A stretch of DNA of 64,000 nucleotides, from positions 682,001 through 746,000 of the forward strand of contig NZ_JAZDRL010000002.1 in NCBI RefSeq assembly GCF_047501465.1, in the 5' to 3' direction. Shown here piece after piece: positions 51,469 to 61,481 of this stretch; the first letter of the stretch is position 1; each line of letters begins with the position of its first letter. The stretch comes from Pseudochelatococcus sp047501465 (GTDB lineage Bacteria; Pseudomonadota; Alphaproteobacteria; Rhizobiales; Beijerinckiaceae). The position numbers were made by a program, and so were the translations under genes. The notes beneath the pieces are model-generated. The model made no database searches and had not been told where the DNA came from. It saw nothing but the letters and a program-made list of their open reading frames with translations.

Positions 51469-53679
51469 ATGATGACTGATCTTGAGCTTGCTAATCCAAT
51501 ACCCGCCTTTCAAAGCGTCGTGGATGTCCTGGTGCCAGTGGCCCTCGATAGGGCATATTCGTATGCTGTGCCAGAGGGCATGCCGCTTGCGCCGGGTGAT
51601 GTCGTGCTGGTGCCATTGGGCAAGCGCGAGACAGCTGGCGTGGTATGGACAATGCGCGCGGGCAGTGGCGGCAACCTTAAGCCCGTACTTGGGCGGATCG
51701 ATGTGCCGCCTTTCAATGAAAAATTGCGATCTTTTCTCGATTGGATTGCCTGGTATACGCTTGCACCACGTGGGCTGGCGATGCGATTGGCGCTACGGGT
51801 ACCGGAGGGCGCTGATACCGCGCGGATGTTGGAGCCTCCCCGTATTGGTGTGCGGATAATTGGCAAGGCGCCGCAGCGGATGACAGCGGCGCGTTCACGC
51901 GTGTTGGCATCGTTGGCAGAAGGCAAGACACTGCTCAAGCGTGATCTGGCGCATGAGGCGGGCGTTTCGCAATCCGTGATTGATGGCCTATTGGACGAAG
52001 GCACGTTGGAAGCTGTTGCCTTGCCACCTATCCCGGTTGCGCTGCCACCAAACGCGGATTACGTAAAGGCCAGCCTGTCCGAAGGACAAGAGGCAGTGGC
52101 GACGGCACTTCGGGCGACTGTGCGGGAGGCTGCGTTTTCTGTCTCGCTGGTTGAGGGGGTGACCGGTTCCGGTAAGACAGAGGTGTATTTCGAAGCGGTT
52201 GCTGAAGCTCTGCGAGCGGGGCGGCAGGCGTTGATTCTGATGCCGGAAATTGCACTCACCGCTCAGTTTCTGGAGCGCTTCGAGGCGCGCTTTGGCGTCA
52301 AACCGGCAGAGTGGCATTCGGGCATTACCGGCAGAAAGCGCGCGCGCATTCATGCAGGCACTGCAGATGGAACCGTGCGGGTTGTTGCCGGTGCGCGTTC
52401 AGCGCTGTTTATGCCATTTCAGGATCTGGCGCTGATCGTGATCGATGAAGAGCACGAAACAGCCTACAAGCAGGACGATGGCGTTATCTACCACGCGCGG
52501 GATATGGCGGTGGTGCGTGGGCGGTTTGAGAATGCGGCGGTCGTTCTGGCTTCGGCAACGCCTTCTATTGAGAGCAAGGTCAATGCCGAGCGTGGGCGCT
52601 ATCGTCATCTCAAGCTGCCAGAGCGATTTGGTGGGCGCACGATGCCGGACATTCATACTATTGATTTGCGCCGCAATCCGGCAGAGCGCGGGCGCTGGAT
52701 ATCGCCGCCGCTGATCGGTGCGGTGAATCAGACGTTGGAAGCAGGAGAGCAGGCACTGCTGTTCCTTAACCGTCGTGGCTATGCGCCGCTGACGGTTTGT
52801 CACCATTGCGGCCATCGTTTCCAGTGCCCGAATTGTTCAACATGGCTCGTCGATCATCGTTTTCGCCGCGCGCTTGTGTGCCATCATTGCGGCCACGTTG
52901 AGCGCCGCCCGGACGTATGTCCGGCATGCGACAAGGCGGATACACTTGCAGCTTGCGGGCCGGGTGTTGAGCGGTTGGCGGAAGAAGTGGCAGAGGTGTT
53001 TCCCGATAAGCGCGCTATTGTGCTGTCTAGCGATTTCCCCGGTGGGACAGAGCATATCCGGACGCAATTGCAGGCGATTGCTGCGGGTGAGGTCGATATC
53101 GTCATCGGCACGCAGCTGGTGGCGAAGGGCCATAATTTCCCCGGGCTGACACTTGTTGGCGTTATCGATGCTGATGTAGGGCTGGCGAATGGCGATCCGC
53201 GCGCGGCTGAGCGCACCTTCCAGCTGATGCAGCAAGTTACCGGACGTGCTGGACGTGGCGATCGACCCGGGCGGGCGCTGATCCAGACTACGCAGCCTGA
53301 TCATCCGGTATTGCGTGCGATTGTCTCTGGCGATGTTGCGCGTTTCTATGCCGAAGAAATCGCGGTGCGTGAAGAGGCCGGACTACCACCGTTTGGCAAG
53401 TTGGCGGCGCTGATCATTTCTAGCCCCGATAAGTTGGAAGCAGAAAACTACGCGCGGGCCTTGGCGCGTGTGGCGCAAGCACCTCAGAATGTCATTGTGC
53501 TTGGTCCGGCAGAGGCGCCGCTGGCGCTTGTTCGTGGACGTTTTCGTTTCAGGTTGCTGGTGCGTGCTGGCAGAGCGATTGATCTGCAGGCCTATCTGCG
53601 GGATTGGCTGGCGCGTGCGCCCAAGCATCCAGCCAAGTTACGTGTGGCAGTGGATGTCGATCCGCAGAGTTTTATGTAA
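51469..53679 (+). CDS. priA: Primosomal helicase PriA
   Basis: This 736-residue replication-restart helicase has Walker A 'GVTGSGKTEVYFEA', DEEH 'IDEEHETAYKQDDG', and paired zinc ligands in 'CHHCGHRFQCPNC' and 'CHHCGHVERRPDVCPAC'. The N-terminal 3'-DNA-binding domain has 'PLGKRETAGVVW'. It reloads DnaB at stalled forks. In many alphaproteobacteria priA lies directly before atpH; here it is about 10 kb away, so an insertion or rearrangement separated them. Confidence 0.96.
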   Translation: MMTDLELANPIPAFQSVVDVLVPVALDRAYSYAVPEGMPLAPGDVVLVPLGKRETAGVVWTMRAGSGGNLKPVLGRIDVPPFNEKLRSFLDWIAWYTLAPRGLAMRLALRVPEGADTARMLEPPRIGVRIIGKAPQRMTAARSRVLASLAEGKTLLKRDLAHEAGVSQSVIDGLLDEGTLEAVALPPIPVALPPNADYVKASLSEGQEAVATALRATVREAAFSVSLVEGVTGSGKTEVYFEAVAEALRAGRQALILMPEIALTAQFLERFEARFGVKPAEWHSGITGRKRARIHAGTADGTVRVVAGARSALFMPFQDLALIVIDEEHETAYKQDDGVIYHARDMAVVRGRFENAAVVLASATPSIESKVNAERGRYRHLKLPERFGGRTMPDIHTIDLRRNPAERGRWISPPLIGAVNQTLEAGEQALLFLNRRGYAPLTVCHHCGHRFQCPNCSTWLVDHRFRRALVCHHCGHVERRPDVCPACDKADTLAACGPGVERLAEEVAEVFPDKRAIVLSSDFPGGTEHIRTQLQAIAAGEVDIVIGTQLVAKGHNFPGLTLVGVIDADVGLANGDPRAAERTFQLMQQVTGRAGRGDRPGRALIQTTQPDHPVLRAIVSGDVARFYAEEIAVREEAGLPPFGKLAALIISSPDKLEAENYARALARVAQAPQNVIVLGPAEAPLALVRGRFRFRLLVRAGRAIDLQAYLRDWLARAPKHPAKLRVAVDVDPQSFM

Positions 53680-53741
53680 GCTTGCCGCATCACACAGAAA
53701 GTTAGGGCGTTGCAGCTGCGTCTATTTAGTCAAACGGCGCT

Positions 53742-54542
53742 CTAAATATGGCCGCCCTGTGAAAGGGCCTCTCGCACGTGTGCGCGTACTTCCTCTTCCA
53801 TCTTCCGCGTTGCCTGTTTGCGATCGGTCTCGGCGGTGAAAGGGATGGGCGTGCCCCAGGTGAGCTGCACATCGATAGGGCCACCGGACATAATGCCCTT
53901 CAGGTGCGGCACGAGATCCATATCGCCGTGCCAGGCAATATCAGGACGATCCCCACGACGCAGTGGCAGGCCATCCCGGCGAACGTAGGTAATGGCGAGT
54001 GGCTGCAGCACCACGTCAAGATTGTTGCTATTTTCCGATGCCAATGCCTCCCGCGCTGCGCCTACCAATGCGGAGCGGAAGGGCAACACTCGCGTGCCAT
54101 CGCCTGTAGTGCCCTCGGCAAAAAGCACGATGGCATCGCCAGCCTGCAATCGCTCGGCGACAGCGCCGTTGGTGCGGGCAGTATCTTTGCGGCGTGTGCG
54201 GTCAATGAACAAAGTGCGCTGCAACCGTGCCAGCAAGCTGACTACAGGCCAGGTGCCGACTTCGGATTTTGCAATAAACGACAGTGGCGTCAGTGCTGAT
54301 AGCACGCAAATATCAAGCCATGAAACATGATTGGAGACGATCAGTGCCGCCTTGCCGCGCGGTGGTGTGCCATGTACGATTCGTCGGATGCCGAGTGTAG
54401 CGCAGACAATGCGATGGTAGAGCATCGGAATCGTGCGCCGCCCCGGCCATTGAAAACGCACGACAATCCACTGTAGCGGAATGCCGATTATTGTTACTGG
54501 CACAAGCACCGCAACGCGGCTGTAAAATCGGAGCGTGCTCAT
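53742..54542 (-). CDS. 1-acyl-sn-glycerol-3-phosphate acyltransferase (PlsC family)
   Basis: This 266-residue membrane acyltransferase has the HX4D motif in 'VSNHVSWLDICVLS' and the substrate loop 'VLFAEGTTGDG'. A transmembrane helix lies at about 10-30. PlsC makes phosphatidic acid from lysophosphatidic acid in lipid synthesis. Some family members acylate other lipids, so the exact substrate is not proved. Confidence 0.88.
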   Translation of the reverse strand: MSTLRFYSRVAVLVPVTIIGIPLQWIVVRFQWPGRRTIPMLYHRIVCATLGIRRIVHGTPPRGKAALIVSNHVSWLDICVLSALTPLSFIAKSEVGTWPVVSLLARLQRTLFIDRTRRKDTARTNGAVAERLQAGDAIVLFAEGTTGDGTRVLPFRSALVGAAREALASENSNNLDVVLQPLAITYVRRDGLPLRRGDRPDIAWHGDMDLVPHLKGIMSGGPIDVQLTWGTPIPFTAETDRKQATRKMEEEVRAHVREALSQGGHI

Positions 54543-54576
54543 CGATTATTGCTCAAAGCCTTCTGGCTCAAAAAGC

Positions 54577-55065
54577 CTATTTCGATTGATCGTCTAGTGG
54601 CAATGCATAAAGTTCAAGCCGATGATGCACAAGTCGGTAGCCTAATTTACGAGCAATTTCGGCCTGTAATGCTTCAATTTCGTCCGATTGAAACTCGATG
54701 ACCTTGCCGGTGTTCATATCAATCAGGTGATCGTGGTGTTCGGTTGGGGCGCTTTCATAACGGGCGCGGCCATCGCCAAACTGGTGGCGCTCGATAATGC
54801 CCTGATCCTCAAACAGCTTCACCGTGCGATACACCGTTGATAACGAGATGTTGGCATCGATCAGGGTGGCGCGGCGGTGCAACTCCACCACGTCAGGGTG
54901 ATCCTGCGCTTCAGCAATTACGCGCGCGATAACGCGGCGCTGGCCGGTCATGCGCAGGCCATGCGTGGTGCACAAATGCTCGATGGCATTCTTTTCGCGC
55001 GAGGAGCTGCCTTTTTTCATCGTTTTCGTCATGTTGGTTGAGGCTGATTTGGGAAGGTGTGTCAT
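54577..55065 (-). CDS. fur: Ferric uptake regulator family protein
   Basis: This 162-residue regulator has the Fur winged helix ('ISLSTVYRTVKLFEDQGIIERHQFG') and the metal-binding 'EHHDHLIDMNTGKVIEF'. Start ATG 55065 follows GGAGAGGACC; the longer frame to 55140 is not supported. In alphaproteobacteria, this family may respond to iron or manganese (Mur), and the two cannot be told apart by eye. Confidence 0.9.
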   Translation of the reverse strand: MTHLPKSASTNMTKTMKKGSSSREKNAIEHLCTTHGLRMTGQRRVIARVIAEAQDHPDVVELHRRATLIDANISLSTVYRTVKLFEDQGIIERHQFGDGRARYESAPTEHHDHLIDMNTGKVIEFQSDEIEALQAEIARKLGYRLVHHRLELYALPLDDQSK

Positions 55066-55472
55066 TGGTCCTCTCCGCGGCATCCTCAATAATAATGAAG
55101 TCTGAGTACAGAACGGTTTGTCTGAGACATGACCAGGCAAAATGTTCTTTCTGACTTACCTTTAATTCGAAAATTCAATTAGAGCAAAACGGATTAAATC
55201 TGAATCGCTATTTTGCTCTAATTCTTTGTTTTTGCATCAAATTTATCCTAAAAACAGTGCCCGCTTTTTTGCGCGATACATTAAAGGCAAACCCCTCTCA
55301 TTGCAAAAGGCCGCAAGAATATGCGCCCACAAATACGCTGAGCTGAACGTCAGTGAGCCTGTAAATGATGATTTGTCAAAGTCGGGAACAGCGTTGGCTT
55401 TTGTTCATGAGTTCCAAGGCGTATAGAAAGCCTCTATTTGCAGGCTCGCTGACGTGAAGATCGGCGCGTCCA
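55066..55472. other. Non-coding gap between fur and rimI with a hairpin repeat
   Basis: This 407-bp gap holds the fur promoter region and the 3' side of rimI. Its notable feature is the inverted repeat at 55177-55223. A 66-codon frame (55226-55426) has no ribosome site or family match. Confidence 0.5.
55177..55223. repeat. Hairpin with 13-bp arms, possible dispersed repeat
   Basis: Perfect arms AATTAGAGCAAAA (55177-55189) and TTTTGCTCTAATT (55211-55223) enclose a 21-nt loop that itself holds GGATT/AATCTGAATC-like sequence. Palindromes with AGAGCAAAA ends recur in intergenic DNA of other alphaproteobacteria. No second copy was seen in this window. Confidence 0.55.
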
Positions 55473-56012
55473 TTAATCGAGGGATGCGCGCATGGTTATT
55501 GCTGTTGCGCTTGAGCCATCTGCCTTCGGATAATAGCCAGGGCGGCGTCCAATTTCGGTGAAATGTGCATGCCGATAGAGCGCTAAAGCTGGCTCGTTAC
55601 CCTCGTCCACTTCCAGAAACACATTGCGCGCGCCACGGCGCGCCAGATGGGCAAGATGATGAGTGAGCAGGGCGCGCCCTGCACCGTGGCCGCGCGCATC
55701 GGGGCTAACGGCGATGGTGAGGATTTCGGCCTCATCCACCACAAGCCGCGATAACGCAAAGCCAAGCAGCGTGTTGCTGCCGCCTGCAAAAACGCCATCA
55801 GCGAAAATCGCTTCGCTGGCGATCATGCGTTCCAGTTCCAGTGTGCCCCATGTTCGCGCAAAGCTGGCGGCATGAATGGCTGAGGCCATTGGCACGTGTT
55901 CACTGGTCAATTCAGTGACATGAAGGGCGGGGCGATGAGAGCCGAAGAGATCACGAAACATCATGGCATCAACACTAAGCTGCGGGGTGAATCGGATGGA
56001 GCATTCTGGCAC
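55473..56012 (-). CDS. rimI: Ribosomal protein S18-alanine N-acetyltransferase
   Basis: This 179-residue GNAT acetyltransferase has the acetyl-CoA motif 'VSPDARGHGAGRALLTHHLAHL' (R/QxxGxG/A) and the closing 'FLEVDEGNEPALALYRHAHF'. RimI acetylates the N-terminus of S18. It follows tsaB in the same direction, the usual tsaB-rimI order. Confidence 0.9.
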   Translation of the reverse strand: MPECSIRFTPQLSVDAMMFRDLFGSHRPALHVTELTSEHVPMASAIHAASFARTWGTLELERMIASEAIFADGVFAGGSNTLLGFALSRLVVDEAEILTIAVSPDARGHGAGRALLTHHLAHLARRGARNVFLEVDEGNEPALALYRHAHFTEIGRRPGYYPKADGSSATAITMRASLD

Positions 56013-56111
56013 TTCATACCTGAAACAGGATACCGCCTTTTACATAAAATGCTGCATAAATAATCAGATAGGGCACAAATTCAGCAAACGTCCTACTGAG
56101 TGATGCAGCAA

Positions 56112-56885
56112 TTATTGGCGCGGAAGATGAGCCTTGTTCTGTGGTTTTGCGTCAGCGCCCCGTAAATAAAGCGGTTGGGGCAGGGCGGTGTAAGGATCTG
56201 CCGCAAAGCCAAGGCGCGCTATCCAGCGGATGTCTGGCGCGGGGCCGGAATCAGCAATCAGGACATCAAGCCCCATTGCGATTGCCTCTGCTGCCAACAG
56301 TTCAGCTGCAGGGCCCACCAGCGTGACAGGTCCCGTGCCGAGCAGACGGGCAGCCTCTTTGATGGGCAGATGCCGCGCTGGTACAATCACGCGGCCGCCG
56401 GGCGCTGTCGCCTGAAAATAGATTGCACCATGGCGGGCATCAATGGCGGCGCCAAGCACCGGCTGACGTAAATCCGTTGTCAGCAACAACGGTGCTAATG
56501 CAGCTGAAAGCGTGGAAACACCAACGACAGGGATATTCGCAGCCAGACCAATGGCGCGTGCGGCTGAGATGCCTACTCTCAATCCTGTAAAGCTACCGGG
56601 GCCGGTAGTTACTGCGACACGGTCAAGCGCGGCAAAGCCGTCTTGCGTTGATCTGCCAGTTGCTGCCACAGATTGCTTGACGACCCGCTCTATCAGCGGC
56701 AGGAGTGCCTCGGCATGGCCACGTTCCAGCAGCAAGGTTTCTTCTGCCACGACGTCGTGAGAATCTGTTTGCGATGGTGCGCCATCGGCAACCGTTTCCG
56801 GCCCTGCCTTGGAAATGCTTGCCTGCGTATCAATTACGCAGGCCGCGCAGGCGCCGAGCGCCGTATCGATGGCTAGAACGCGCAA
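56112..56885 (-). CDS. tsaB: tRNA threonylcarbamoyladenosine protein TsaB
   Basis: This 257-residue ASKHA-fold protein has 'RVLAIDTALGACAACVID' and 'RVAVTTGPGSFTGLRVGISAARAIG'. It pairs with TsaD and TsaE to make t6A at position 37 of ANN-decoding tRNAs. It lies 99 bp before rimI. Confidence 0.93.
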   Translation of the reverse strand: MRVLAIDTALGACAACVIDTQASISKAGPETVADGAPSQTDSHDVVAEETLLLERGHAEALLPLIERVVKQSVAATGRSTQDGFAALDRVAVTTGPGSFTGLRVGISAARAIGLAANIPVVGVSTLSAALAPLLLTTDLRQPVLGAAIDARHGAIYFQATAPGGRVIVPARHLPIKEAARLLGTGPVTLVGPAAELLAAEAIAMGLDVLIADSGPAPDIRWIARLGFAADPYTALPQPLYLRGADAKPQNKAHLPRQ

Positions 56886-57018
56886 ACCCCTACCTCACAT
56901 GCCTGCATCATACAACATTCGTTTCTGTATGATACGAAGCGGAGAACTTGTCACCCCTTACAGGCGACACTTTCACATGTCGCCCAAGGTATTTTACAAA
57001 GGGATTTACTAGCCAGAA

Positions 57019-57633
57019 TTATATGATGCTGGCGTATTCCTCAAACTCAAGACGTGGCAAGCGGCCGAATAGGCCAGCGGGGTCGCCGTAGCCGATGTTG
57101 ATCAGCAGATTGCTTTTGATTTTGCCATCCGGGAAGAACTCTTCATCAACGCCCACATTGTTGAAGCCTGACATGGGGCCAGTATCAAGTCCCAGTGCAC
57201 GCGCGGCCAGAATGAAGTAGGCCGCCTGCAGGGAAGAATTGCGGAATCCGGTTTCCTTAATCGCCTCCGGCTTGCCCTCAAATAGCGGGCGCACATCGGC
57301 ATGAGGAAACAGCTTTGGCAGCTGATTGTAGAACTCGGTGTCATAACCGACGATGACAGTAGCGGGTGCGGCGAGCGATTTGGCGCGGTTGCCTTCGCTT
57401 AAATGTGGCGCAAGCCGCGCCTTGGCTTCTGGCGAGCGCACGAATACGAAGCGTGCAGGCGTGGCGTTAACCGCTGTTGGTCCCCACTTCGATAGTTCTG
57501 CCACAGCGCGCAGCGTTGCATTCGATACGGGAATATCTTTCCATGCATTATGGGTGCGGGCTTCGGTGAATAGTTGTGCCAGCGCTGCGGAATCGAGTGG
57601 CTGGGCAGTGTTGGTGCCGGATGTCATTCCCAT
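57019..57633 (-). CDS. RutE/HadB-like nitroreductase-family reductase
   Basis: This 204-residue flavin enzyme has the pattern 'SKWGPTAVNATPARFVFVRS' and 'ARALGLDTGPMSGFNN' of the malonic semialdehyde reductase branch. RutE reduces malonic semialdehyde to 3-hydroxypropionate in pyrimidine breakdown. No other rut genes are adjacent, so the physiological substrate is open. The flavin fold is intact. Confidence 0.85.
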   Translation of the reverse strand: MGMTSGTNTAQPLDSAALAQLFTEARTHNAWKDIPVSNATLRAVAELSKWGPTAVNATPARFVFVRSPEAKARLAPHLSEGNRAKSLAAPATVIVGYDTEFYNQLPKLFPHADVRPLFEGKPEAIKETGFRNSSLQAAYFILAARALGLDTGPMSGFNNVGVDEEFFPDGKIKSNLLINIGYGDPAGLFGRLPRLEFEEYASII

Positions 57634-57773
57634 CTCCGTTGATATGAAAATATTGCTATCAACGGAGAAGATATGCTGCGATGCACCAATACGCTATGCC
57701 TCAGGTGGGGACTCGCCATGCAAACCAGGTTTGCATTTATGCAAGCTGAAGCGAAAATTGCGATACTTGAGCG

Positions 57774-58337
57774 TTAGATCGCCTGCACTTCTTGGACGTC
57801 TGGCAAGAAGTGTTTCAGCAGGTTTTCGATGCCATGGCGTAGGGTCGCGGTTGAGGATGGGCAGCCAGAGCAAGCTCCCTTCATCGCCAGATAAACGATG
57901 CCATCGCGATAACCACGGAAGGTGATATCGCCGCCATCATTGGCCACTGCCGGACGTACACGTGTCTCGATCAGGTCCTTGATGGTCTCGACAGTTTCAA
58001 GGTCCGCATCATCGAAAAACTCATCACCGTCATCGTAGCCTGCCTGGCTATGGCCATCGGCGATAAGCGGTGCACCTGATAGAAAATGCTCCATAATTGC
58101 GCCGAGTATAGCGGGTTTCAGATGCGGCCACTCGCCTTCATTCTTGGTGACGGTAATGAAATCCGACCCAAAGAATACGTTCGAAACACCATCGATATCG
58201 AACAGCCGTGCGGCAAGTGGTGCATGTGCAGCCTCTGTCGCGGAGCGAATTTCAATCGGGGAATCAGGCGATACATCGCGGCCAGGCAGGAACTTCAGCG
58301 TGGCTGGATTGGGGGTCGTTTCAGTCTGAATAAACAT
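57774..58337 (-). CDS. NifU-like iron-sulfur scaffold protein (Nfu)
   Basis: This 187-residue protein has an N-terminal Nfu domain ('FIQTETTPNPATLKFLPG') and a C-terminal NifU domain with the cluster-binding CxxC in 'MKGACSGCPSSTATLRHGIE'. It carries a [4Fe-4S] cluster to target enzymes. The ATG at 58337 is chosen; upstream codons do not match the family. Confidence 0.93.
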   Translation of the reverse strand: MFIQTETTPNPATLKFLPGRDVSPDSPIEIRSATEAAHAPLAARLFDIDGVSNVFFGSDFITVTKNEGEWPHLKPAILGAIMEHFLSGAPLIADGHSQAGYDDGDEFFDDADLETVETIKDLIETRVRPAVANDGGDITFRGYRDGIVYLAMKGACSGCPSSTATLRHGIENLLKHFLPDVQEVQAI

Positions 58338-58466
58338 TTTTCTCTCCTCACCAAACCGGTTCAAGGGCGGCGGTGAACAATCCTCAGCGGGGCAATATCC
58401 CCCGCTGTTTCGTTTCTAATGTGGCGCGTTTCTGGCTGCGCTTCAATAGGGCAAAGCGCGTGTTCG

Positions 58467-59510
58467 TCAGGTGCGTGCGCGCACGAAGCCGACGATGTCC
58501 TTCACCGCATCCATCGTCTGACGGGCAATCACGCGGGCGCGATCGCTACCATCGACCAGAACCGAATCGATATAAGCTGGATCAGCAACAAGACGCTGCA
58601 TTTCCGCACCGATAGGGCCAAGCTTTGCTACGACGATATCGACCAGTGCGCTTTTGAACACTGAAAACTGGTTGCCCGCAAATTCTGCCAGCACGGCCTC
58701 ACGGGGCTTGTCGGCGAGGGTTGCAAAAATGCCAACGAGGTTTTCCGCCTCCGGCCGGTTGGCCAGTTCTTCAACCGTTTCTGGAATGGGCTCAGGATCA
58801 GTCTTGGCTTTGCGAACCTTCTGGGCAATGGCGTCAGCATCATCGGTGAGGTTGATGCGCGAGTAGTCGGAAGGGTCTGATTTCGACATCTTCTTGGTGC
58901 CATCACGTAGGCTCATCACCCGTGTTGATGTGCCCTGAATCAGCGGCTCTGGCAGAGGGAAGAAGGTATCGCCAAAGCCATTGCGGGCAATGGATGAGGC
59001 AAAGTCATTATTGAACTTCTGCGCAATGTCGCGCGTCAGCTCCAGATGCTGCTTCTGGTCCTCGCCAACAGGCACGGCATTCGCGCGATACACCAGAATA
59101 TCAGCGGCCATCAGCGTTGGATAAGCGTAGAGGCCGAGCGAGGCATTCTCGCGGTCCTTGCTGGCTTTTTCCTTGAACTGCGTCATGCGGTTCATCCAGC
59201 CCATGCGCGCTACGCAATTGAGCACCCACGCAAGTTCCGCATGCTCTGCAACCTGGCTTTGGTTGAAGATGATGTGGTTTTTGGGATCAACACCGCTGGC
59301 GATAAACGCCGCCGCGACTTCGCGAATCTGGCGGGTTAGCGCCTCTGGATCCTGCGGCACGGTGATGGCGTGCATATCGACGACGCAATAGATGCACTCA
59401 AACCGTTCCTGCAGAGCAACAAAGCGCGAAATCGCGCCCAGATAATTGCCCAGATGCAGGTTACCGGTGGGCTGTACGCCGGAAAAAACACGTTCTTTCA
59501 AGACGGACAT
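58467..59510 (-). CDS. trpS: Tryptophanyl-tRNA synthetase
   Basis: This 347-residue class I synthetase charges tRNA-Trp. HIGH is 'PTGNLHLGNYLGAI' and KMSKS is 'KKMSKSDPSDYSRI'. Length is standard. It lies 163 bp after murJ on the same strand, a conserved alphaproteobacterial pair. Confidence 0.97.
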   Translation of the reverse strand: MSVLKERVFSGVQPTGNLHLGNYLGAISRFVALQERFECIYCVVDMHAITVPQDPEALTRQIREVAAAFIASGVDPKNHIIFNQSQVAEHAELAWVLNCVARMGWMNRMTQFKEKASKDRENASLGLYAYPTLMAADILVYRANAVPVGEDQKQHLELTRDIAQKFNNDFASSIARNGFGDTFFPLPEPLIQGTSTRVMSLRDGTKKMSKSDPSDYSRINLTDDADAIAQKVRKAKTDPEPIPETVEELANRPEAENLVGIFATLADKPREAVLAEFAGNQFSVFKSALVDIVVAKLGPIGAEMQRLVADPAYIDSVLVDGSDRARVIARQTMDAVKDIVGFVRART

Positions 59511-59673
59511 GGCGTTGCCCCATCCCTTTCATCAAGTCTGACATTAATTGCGAATACCGCACTTATTACTGGCGGGTTATCGCAGGCATAGATTTTTCTG
59601 CAAGGAAAAAGCGCGATCCACGACAATAGCTTTGTGCACCTTAATGCATAAAACGAGAAAGTGGATATATGCT

Positions 59674-61266
59674 CTAACCGTTTTTCCATGGCATGATCGT
59701 GGCAATCTCGCCCAGCATGCTGACGATTTTCACATAAACCAGCGTGCCCAAAGCACATAAAGCGGTGAGAATGATGCCGCGAAGTGCTATGGGCTGATCT
59801 GGAGCAAGCCAGGGTGCGGCGAGCATATCAAACGTTGCTACCACTAATCCCATAATGAAGGCTGCGAGCGAAAGCCGGATCAGGCGCGCACCCAAAGCCC
59901 ATGTCCACTGCACGTCGCTACGGGTCATAAGGGCGAGCATGAGTGCTTGCGTCCATAGCCCTGCACTTGTGGCGAGGCCCAGAGTGCTAATTTGTACAGG
60001 TAGCATGCTGACGAACGAGACGATTTCAACCGTATCACCAGCGGAGTGCGCAAACAGGGAAGCGCTGGTAAAGGTGGCGAGCACACCCAAAGCGCCCGCA
60101 AGCATGGGTTGCATAAGCTGTTGGCGCGCGAAGAACGGCTGAATCAGGATCTTGCTGGCTGCTGCTGCAGGCAGACCTAGCGCTAACGCCATCAAGAGAG
60201 CACTGGTGGCGTCGCTATCTTTGATCGTGAACGCACCACGCTCAAACAGTATGCTGGTGATCGTTGATCCAAGCGCAATGAGCCCCGCTGCGGCGGGAAG
60301 TGCCAACGCCACTGCACCGTTGAGGAAAGTCGCCAGCGTTGAGGCAATCTGCGGGTCCTGATTGCGTGTGCGCGCAACAAATTCGGGCAGCAAAACAACA
60401 CCAGCCGCAACCCCGATAAACGACAATGGCAACTGAAAAACGCGATCAGCATAATAAAGCCAGGATACAGCAGAAGGTTCGGACGATGCGATCATCGTGG
60501 CTGCAAGCAGGATCACCTGTGTCATGCTGCTTGCTACAAGAGCGGGAAGTGCAAACCGCAGCAGATGTCCAACTGCGCCATCAAAGCGCGGCAGCCGCAG
60601 CGGCGGTCTGTCAGGCATCCGCAACATTGCCCAGGCTACTATAACAAGGTGCATCAGGCCGGATAAGCTCACCACAGCCGCTAGCCACAGACCGGTTTCA
60701 GGATTTGCTTCTGCCTGGCCTGCAGCAAGCAGTGCAATGATGAGCAGGCCATTGACGAGAGCGGGTGCGGCAGCCGCTGCAATGAAGTGGCGTTGCGCAT
60801 TGAGATATGCTGCAATCAATGATGCAAGGCTGGTAAAGGCAACAAAGGGCAGGGCGAACTGCGTATAGAGCACTGTTAGTGCAAACTTGTCCTGCTCATC
60901 GGCAAAGCCTGATGCCACCAGCAGTACCAAGGGGCCTGCTGCGATTTGCGCTAATGCTGTTATTATAACGAGGAAAAACGCGACATTGCTGATCGCCCGT
61001 CCGGCGTATTGGCGTGCGGCCTCCGGTCCTTGTTGCGCTGTGATTGCTCCAAGCAAGGGCACAAAGCCAGCATTGAGGCCGCCTTCACCCAGCACGCGGC
61101 GCACGACATTGGGAATGCGAAAAGCAACGAGGAATGCATCAGCAATCGCACCGGCTCCCAGCACTTGTGCGATAAGCACATCGCGCACGAAGCCTAGAAT
61201 ACGAGATGCCACGGAAGCGGCGCCAACAGCTGCGCTGGCGCGCGCTACAGAAAAAATGCGTGACAT
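59674..61266 (-). CDS. murJ: Lipid II flippase MurJ
   Basis: This 530-residue inner-membrane protein has 14-helix topology, starting 'SRIFSVARASAAVGAASVASRILGFVRDVLIA' and 'GEGGLNAGFVPL', the MVF family pattern. It flips lipid II for peptidoglycan synthesis. Start ATG 61266 is preferred over 61308, which adds a charged extension. trpS follows. Confidence 0.95.
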   Translation of the reverse strand: MSRIFSVARASAAVGAASVASRILGFVRDVLIAQVLGAGAIADAFLVAFRIPNVVRRVLGEGGLNAGFVPLLGAITAQQGPEAARQYAGRAISNVAFFLVIITALAQIAAGPLVLLVASGFADEQDKFALTVLYTQFALPFVAFTSLASLIAAYLNAQRHFIAAAAAPALVNGLLIIALLAAGQAEANPETGLWLAAVVSLSGLMHLVIVAWAMLRMPDRPPLRLPRFDGAVGHLLRFALPALVASSMTQVILLAATMIASSEPSAVSWLYYADRVFQLPLSFIGVAAGVVLLPEFVARTRNQDPQIASTLATFLNGAVALALPAAAGLIALGSTITSILFERGAFTIKDSDATSALLMALALGLPAAAASKILIQPFFARQQLMQPMLAGALGVLATFTSASLFAHSAGDTVEIVSFVSMLPVQISTLGLATSAGLWTQALMLALMTRSDVQWTWALGARLIRLSLAAFIMGLVVATFDMLAAPWLAPDQPIALRGIILTALCALGTLVYVKIVSMLGEIATIMPWKNG

Positions 61267-61481
61267 GAGGCTTACTTTTTTATGTTGTTTGAAGAGGCGC
61301 CAAAACAATAAACTATAGCAAAGTGAATAGCTTATGAATCCAATGATTCAAAATGTGTGATCCACTTTCAGGTTTGATGCATGGCGATCTTTGAGCCTCC
61401 AGCGCCGCGCACGTTGGTACGTGATATCGGAAGCTCAAAGCGTTGCCATTTGCAGGTTGCAGGCCAACGATGACATGTATG

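Noticed and set aside
55226..55426. A 66-codon frame between fur and rimI
   Set aside because: No ribosome site, no family resemblance, and it sits beside a non-coding palindrome.
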